This document shows positions 13,795 through 17,990 of a stretch of DNA of 17,990 bases, piece by piece. The notes beneath the pieces are model-generated. The model worked only from the letters and a program-made list of their open reading frames with translations, did not search any database and was not told the DNA's origin. This DNA comes from an uncultured Bacteroidales bacterium. Lineage in GTDB: Bacteria; Bacteroidota; Bacteroidia; Bacteroidales; UBA932. The number at the start of each line of letters is the position of its first letter. Position 1 is the first letter of the stretch. The translations under genes were made by a program, and so were the position numbers. The stretch is taken from the NCBI GenBank assembly GCA_934725285.1, contig CAKVBK010000035.1, positions 1 through 17,990 on the forward strand, read 5' to 3'.

Positions 13795-15951
13795 ATGAAA
13801 GAATATTCTACTAAAGACATCCGCAATGTGGTTCTGATTGGCAGCGCCAAGTCAGGTAAGACCACATTGTCTGAAGCCATGCTCTTTGAGGGCAAGGTGA
13901 TCGCCAGAAGAGGCACGGTCGAGGACAAGAACACTGTTTCCGACAATGAGGAAATCGAGAAACTGAACCAGAGGTCAATCTTCGCGACTCCGCTTTACGC
14001 TGAGTTCATGAACACCAAATTCAATGTGATCGACGCTCCGGGTTCCGATGACTTCATCGGAGGCGCTGTGTCAGCCTTCAAGGTCTGCGAGAACGGTATT
14101 CTTGTCATCAACGCACAGCAGGGAGTCGAGGTGGGCACAGACATCTTCGCACGCTACGCCGACCAGTACAAGCTGCCTCTCATCGTGGCTGTCAACCAAC
14201 TTGACTCAGAGAAGGCCGACTGGGAAAAGACCATGGCTGAGATGAAGGAGACCTTCGGACACAAGCCGATCATCGTGCAGTTCCCGGTCAACCCGGGGCC
14301 TTCTTTTGATGGTTTCATTGATGTCCTCAAGATGAAATATTACCATTTCAAGGACGATAACGGTACCCGTGAGGATCTTGAGATTCCGGCGAACCTGATG
14401 GATGAGGCTGAGACCCTTCGTCAGGAGCTTATCGAGAAAGCCGCCGAGTTTGACGACACTCTTATGGAACGTTTCTTCGATCAGGGGTCTCTTACAGAGG
14501 ACGAGATCCGCGAGGGCCTCGGAATAGGCATCCGTCAGGGTGGGGTGCTTCCGATCTTCTGCCTCTCCGGAAAGAAGGACATCGGTGTGAAGAGGCTTAT
14601 GGAATTCACCATCAAGACCGCCATCTCTCCTGCGGAGACTAAGTCTGTGACCAAGGACGGCAATGAGATCGAGTGCAAGGCCGAGAACCCTACCTCCATA
14701 TTCATTTATAAGACAGATGTCGAGCCGCATCTCGGCGAGGTTTCTTACTTCAAGGTTATGTCCGGTCGCCTGACTGAGGGAATGGATCTTGAGAATCCTG
14801 AGACAGGTGACAAGGAAAGGCTTTCCGCCATCTACGCTGTGGCCGGAGCGAAGAAAGAGAAAGTGGCAAGTCTTATGGCGGGTGAGATCGGTTGTACAGT
14901 GAAGCTGCGCGCCGGAAAGACCAACGTGACCCTTTCGCAGCTTGGCTCCGGAATCGCATACGAGCACATCGTTTTCCCGGCATCCAAGTACCGTTGCGCC
15001 ATCAAGGCTGAGTCCCAGAACGATGAGACCAAGCTTGGCGAGGCTCTCTCAAAGATTTCCGCTCAGGATCCTACAATCATCGTTGAATATTCAAAGGAAC
15101 TCAAACAGACCATACTCAGCGGACAGGGCGAGCAGCACATCAATGTCTGCAAGTGGCGTCTGGAGAACGAGTTCGGCGTCAAGGTCGTATTGTTCGCTCC
15201 GAAGATTCCTTACCGTGAGACCATCACGAAGGTCGCCACGGCCACCTACCGTCACAAGAAGCAGTCCGGTGGAGCCGGACAGTTCGGAGAGGTTTCCATC
15301 CTCATCTGCCCTATCGTTGAGGGCGTTCCGTTCACGAACAAGTTCAAGATCGACGGCAAGGATGTTGTCCTCAATGTGAAGACCAAGGAAGAGTTCGACC
15401 TCGAATGGGGCGGAAGGCTTGAGTTCTACAACTGCGTTGTCGGTGGAGCCATTGACGCGCGCTTTATGCCGGCCATCCTCAAAGGTATCAATGACAAGAT
15501 GACCGAGGGGCCGCTTACCGGTTCATACGCCCGTGACATCAGGGTCTTCGTCTATGACGGCAAGATGCATCCGGTTGACTCCAATGAGATCTCCTTCATT
15601 CTCGCCGCGCGCAACGCTTTCAAGGAGGCCTTCCGCAACGCCGGCCCGAAGATCATGGAGCCTATCTACAATGTCGAGATCCTGACTCCGGCCGACTATA
15701 TGGGAGCCTGTATGTCAGACCTTCAGAACAAGAGGGCACTCATTGAGGGTATGAGCTCCGACAAGGGCTTCTCCGTCCTCAAGGCCCGTGTTCCGCTCGC
15801 AGAGCTTTACCGCTATTCCACAACTCTAAGTTCCCTGACATCAGGTGCTGCGACATTCACGATGACATTCGCTGACTATCAGCCTGTTCCTGGTGACGTT
15901 CAGACCAAGCTCCTTGCCGAGTACGCCGCACAGGAGAAGGAAGAGGAGTAA
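13795..15951 (+). CDS. fusA2: EF-G-like translation factor lacking the catalytic His (EF-G2/FusA2 type)
   Basis: This 718-residue protein has the full EF-G domain order: G domain 1-~280, domain II ~300-390, domain III ~405-475, domain IV ~480-600 (YRHKKQSGGAGQFGEV), domain V ~600-690. The P-loop is intact (GSAKSGKTT, 16-24). The G3 motif reads D80-A-P-G83-S84, so the histidine that triggers GTP hydrolysis in EF-G (DTPGH) is Ser. The switch I RGITI motif is also lost (NQRSI), and G4 is NQLD (134-137) instead of NKxD. Bacteroides thetaiotaomicron EF-G2 is reported to support translocation without GTP hydrolysis during carbon starvation and to be needed for gut colonisation. This gene is probably its counterpart, by inference from motifs. 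I chose ATG 13795 over the adjacent in-frame GTG 13792. Two candidate promoters precede it and a strong terminator follows. Confidence 0.88.
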   Translation: MKEYSTKDIRNVVLIGSAKSGKTTLSEAMLFEGKVIARRGTVEDKNTVSDNEEIEKLNQRSIFATPLYAEFMNTKFNVIDAPGSDDFIGGAVSAFKVCENGILVINAQQGVEVGTDIFARYADQYKLPLIVAVNQLDSEKADWEKTMAEMKETFGHKPIIVQFPVNPGPSFDGFIDVLKMKYYHFKDDNGTREDLEIPANLMDEAETLRQELIEKAAEFDDTLMERFFDQGSLTEDEIREGLGIGIRQGGVLPIFCLSGKKDIGVKRLMEFTIKTAISPAETKSVTKDGNEIECKAENPTSIFIYKTDVEPHLGEVSYFKVMSGRLTEGMDLENPETGDKERLSAIYAVAGAKKEKVASLMAGEIGCTVKLRAGKTNVTLSQLGSGIAYEHIVFPASKYRCAIKAESQNDETKLGEALSKISAQDPTIIVEYSKELKQTILSGQGEQHINVCKWRLENEFGVKVVLFAPKIPYRETITKVATATYRHKKQSGGAGQFGEVSILICPIVEGVPFTNKFKIDGKDVVLNVKTKEEFDLEWGGRLEFYNCVVGGAIDARFMPAILKGINDKMTEGPLTGSYARDIRVFVYDGKMHPVDSNEISFILAARNAFKEAFRNAGPKIMEPIYNVEILTPADYMGACMSDLQNKRALIEGMSSDKGFSVLKARVPLAELYRYSTTLSSLTSGAATFTMTFADYQPVPGDVQTKLLAEYAAQEKEEE

Positions 15952-15991
15952 TACCCTTAGACCTTTATGGTCAATAATAGAGAATATTCAG

Positions 15992-16036
15992 CCCTCCTCT
16001 CCGGCATCGCAGCCGGGGGAGGGTTGTTTATTTTTC
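15992..16036 (+). terminator. Intrinsic terminator after the EF-G2 gene
   Basis: CCCTCC-TCT-CCGGC (15992-16005) pairs with GCCGG-G-GGAGGG (16012-16023) around a six-base loop, leaving a small internal loop. It is followed by the T-rich tail TTGTTTATTTTT. It lies 41 bases after the stop codon. Confidence 0.9.
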
Positions 16037-16149
16037 AATTGTTGGAAAGTAATCTGCCGCTGATTTCTGAGTATGGACAATCACTTTCGAACGTTGGAAA
16101 ATGTGTTTTACAGCAAGTGATTGCCTGCTTGCTAAAGTTGAGTTAGTAT

Positions 16150-17990
16150 ATGAAAAAGACATTCTTCTCCATGATGGCGGCCTTGCTGCTGCTTTCATCC
16201 TGCGAGGTTCATCATTTCATGACCGATGCCTCCTATCGTGCTCAGGTTGAGGCTGATCTGGACAAAAGATTGGCTCCGGAACGCCTTAAGGCCTATTATG
16301 CCGTTGATAAAGACAGGAAGTGTCTGACTGAGTCCAATGGTTTTGTCAGCGATCCTTACCTCACTACCGAGGAACTGGAGGCGTTGGAGTTTCTATACGC
16401 TTACATGCCTCTCGCTGACGTGACGGATTACAGCACAGCCTACTACCTCCAGAATATTCGTGCGTCATTCACGGCCCGCAAGGAGATGGGGTGGAATGTC
16501 CCGGAAAGGGAATTCAGGCACTTTGTACTCCCGATCAGGGCCAACAACGAGAATCTGGATACCTCAAGGGTTGTTTTCTACCGTGAGCTGAAGCCGCGTG
16601 TGGAAGGAATGAATATGAAGGATGCCATTCTGGAAGTCAATCATTGGTGTCATGAGAAGCTGACCTACAAGCCTTCAGACGCACGTACCTTGTCTCCGCT
16701 TTCTTCGGTGAGAAGCACGCTCGGGCGTTGTGGCGAGGAGTCTACGTTCACCGTAGCGGCTCTGAGGGCAGTGGGAATCCCTGCGCGCCAGGTCTATACC
16801 CCACGCTGGGCACATACCGATGACAACCACGCATGGGTAGAGGCCTGGGCCGACGGGGAGTGGTACTTTCTTGGAGCATGCGAGCCTGAGCCAGTCTTGA
16901 ATCTGGGCTGGTTCAACTCTCCGGCAAGCCGTGGCCTGCTGATGCACACAAGGGTCTTCGGCAACTATGACGGACCGGAGGAGAAAGTGATGATAGGCCC
17001 TAACTTCACTGAAATCAATCTGATAGATAACTACGCCAAGACTGCCCGTGTGGATTTCACTGTTGTGGATGAGAATGGCTCTCCTGTCGATAGCGCCCTG
17101 GTTGATTTCAAAATTTACAACTACGCCGAGTTCTATCCGGCTCTCTCCAAATACACTGACGTTCAGGGACGTACCTTCTTGACCGCCGGGATGGGCGACA
17201 TGATGGCATGGGCCTCGAAGAACGGCAAGTATGGCTATTCAAAGGTCTCTTTCGGAAAGGACACAGAGGTCAAGATAACGATTTCTGACCAGCATTCCTT
17301 TGCTCCTCAGTCGATGATGATAGTCCCTCCGCCGGAGACAGCCAATATTCCTGATGTCACTCCGGAGCAGAGGGCGGAGAATGACAGGCGTTTCGCTCAG
17401 GAAGACAGCATCAGGAAGGCTTATATGGCCACATTCATCGCCACTGACAGTTCTGAGAAGGGACGGTTTCTCGCTCTTTCGGCAGGCAATCACGAGGTTA
17501 TCTCCAAGTTCTTGGAGGAGCATCCGGACGAAAGGGCTCTCGATTTGCTCAAGTCGCTGAGCAATAAGGATATGATAGACGTGACAAGGTCTATTCTGGA
17601 TGACAGCTACAATGCTTTTGACGCGATTCTTTGCCCGAGGGTCGAGAATGAGTTCCTAAGTCCGTACAAATCATTCTTTGCCGGGCGGTTTGGCAATGAA
17701 CTGTCAAAGGAGGAGTTGTCTGTCCCTGCGAACCTGATCAAATGGGTGCAGGACAGCATCACGGTGCTGCGCGACCCTAAGGCTTGGAGCATCCCGATGT
17801 CTCCGATCGGCGTCTATCAGGCGCGGATGGCGGACGTTCGCTCCAGGAATATATTCTTTGTCGCTCTGGCGAGGACTCTCGGGATTGATGCCCGCAAGGA
17901 CCCTGTGACCGGAAAGATTCAGTACAAGGAGGCCGGCCAGTGGGTTGATGTGGATTTCGAGGCTTCCTCACAGGTTGTGGCTCCGACCGG
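16150..17990 (+). CDS. Transglutaminase-like lipoprotein with a second, degenerate core domain; truncated by the window edge
   Basis: The frame starts at ATG 16150 and stays open for 613 codons to the right edge. Residues 1-18 are a lipoprotein signal ending LLSSC, so the protein is acylated at Cys18 and held on a membrane facing the periplasm or surface. Residues about 150-260 form a transglutaminase-like fold with nucleophile Cys194 (LGRCGEEST) and His227 (DDNHAWVEAW). The third position reads FLGACEPE (G242-A-C-E), where peptide-N-glycanase-like relatives have DPCE, so the usual Asp seems absent. Residues about 305-385 look like a beta-sandwich carboxypeptidase-regulatory-like domain (VDENGSPVDSALVDFKIYN). 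Residues 551-582 align without gaps to 182-213, suggesting a second transglutaminase-like core without its Cys. The substrate is unknown. Such proteins may act on peptides or glycopeptides, which is inference. It follows the terminator of the EF-G2 gene, so it has its own promoter. Confidence 0.8.
   Translation, partial: MKKTFFSMMAALLLLSSCEVHHFMTDASYRAQVEADLDKRLAPERLKAYYAVDKDRKCLTESNGFVSDPYLTTEELEALEFLYAYMPLADVTDYSTAYYLQNIRASFTARKEMGWNVPEREFRHFVLPIRANNENLDTSRVVFYRELKPRVEGMNMKDAILEVNHWCHEKLTYKPSDARTLSPLSSVRSTLGRCGEESTFTVAALRAVGIPARQVYTPRWAHTDDNHAWVEAWADGEWYFLGACEPEPVLNLGWFNSPASRGLLMHTRVFGNYDGPEEKVMIGPNFTEINLIDNYAKTARVDFTVVDENGSPVDSALVDFKIYNYAEFYPALSKYTDVQGRTFLTAGMGDMMAWASKNGKYGYSKVSFGKDTEVKITISDQHSFAPQSMMIVPPPETANIPDVTPEQRAENDRRFAQEDSIRKAYMATFIATDSSEKGRFLALSAGNHEVISKFLEEHPDERALDLLKSLSNKDMIDVTRSILDDSYNAFDAILCPRVENEFLSPYKSFFAGRFGNELSKEELSVPANLIKWVQDSITVLRDPKAWSIPMSPIGVYQARMADVRSRNIFFVALARTLGIDARKDPVTGKIQYKEAGQWVDVDFEASSQVVAPT

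Noticed and set aside
12165-16132. Exact 14-base direct repeat GATTGCCTGCTTGC at 12165-12178 and 16119-16132, each shortly before a gene start
   Set aside because: In an 18-kb sequence about one 14-base repeat is expected by chance when both strands are considered. I found no third copy and no shared longer context.

Overview
The window looks like part of a Bacteroidales chromosome, probably a gut or rumen type with roughly 50% GC. The grounds are: a periplasmic two-component propeller sensor of the kind used for glycan sensing, an S46 dipeptidyl-peptidase, an EF-G2-type paralogue, a Mrp ATPase with the Bacteroidetes version of its C-terminal motif, promoters of the TTTG-N19-TAnnTTTG form, and no recognisable Shine-Dalgarno sequences. 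I see no tRNA, rRNA, CRISPR array, insertion sequence or prophage gene. The genes look vertically inherited.

Bases 1-6300, all minus strand, form a carbohydrate-use block. It is transcribed MFS transporter -> L-fucose/L-arabinose-isomerase-like enzyme -> a 622-residue protein with a degenerate kinase-like N-terminus joined to a type I phosphomannose-isomerase (cupin) C-terminus. A strong intrinsic terminator follows. After it, from its own promoter, comes the N-terminal two-component propeller part of a large sensor that runs off the left edge. The sugar is unknown, and no sugar kinase or aldolase lies in the window.

Bases 6660-8720, plus strand, hold dihydrofolate reductase (folA) from a well-formed promoter, then an NSS-family sodium:amino-acid symporter. 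Facing them (8736-11920, minus) is a DPP7-like S46 peptidase followed after 5 bases by the Mrp/ApbC Fe-S scaffold ATPase, driven by a TTTG-N19-TAATTTTG promoter. Bases 12189-13650 hold ribonuclease HII (rnhB), overlapping tail-to-tail with a small XRE regulator that carries a coiled coil. That regulator is divergent from a 67-residue protein resembling half of an AraC-type DNA-binding domain. Bases 13795-15951 encode an EF-G paralogue lacking the catalytic histidine (EF-G2/FusA2 type), followed by a clear terminator. From 16150 to the right edge runs a transglutaminase-like lipoprotein whose second half contains a degenerate copy of the same core.

The most unexpected signal is not a gene. The hexamer GAATAT and its complement ATATTC occur about 30 and about 23 times by hand count, where chance would give about 4-5 each. 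They occur in several reading frames, on both strands, in non-coding DNA and right at several start codons.
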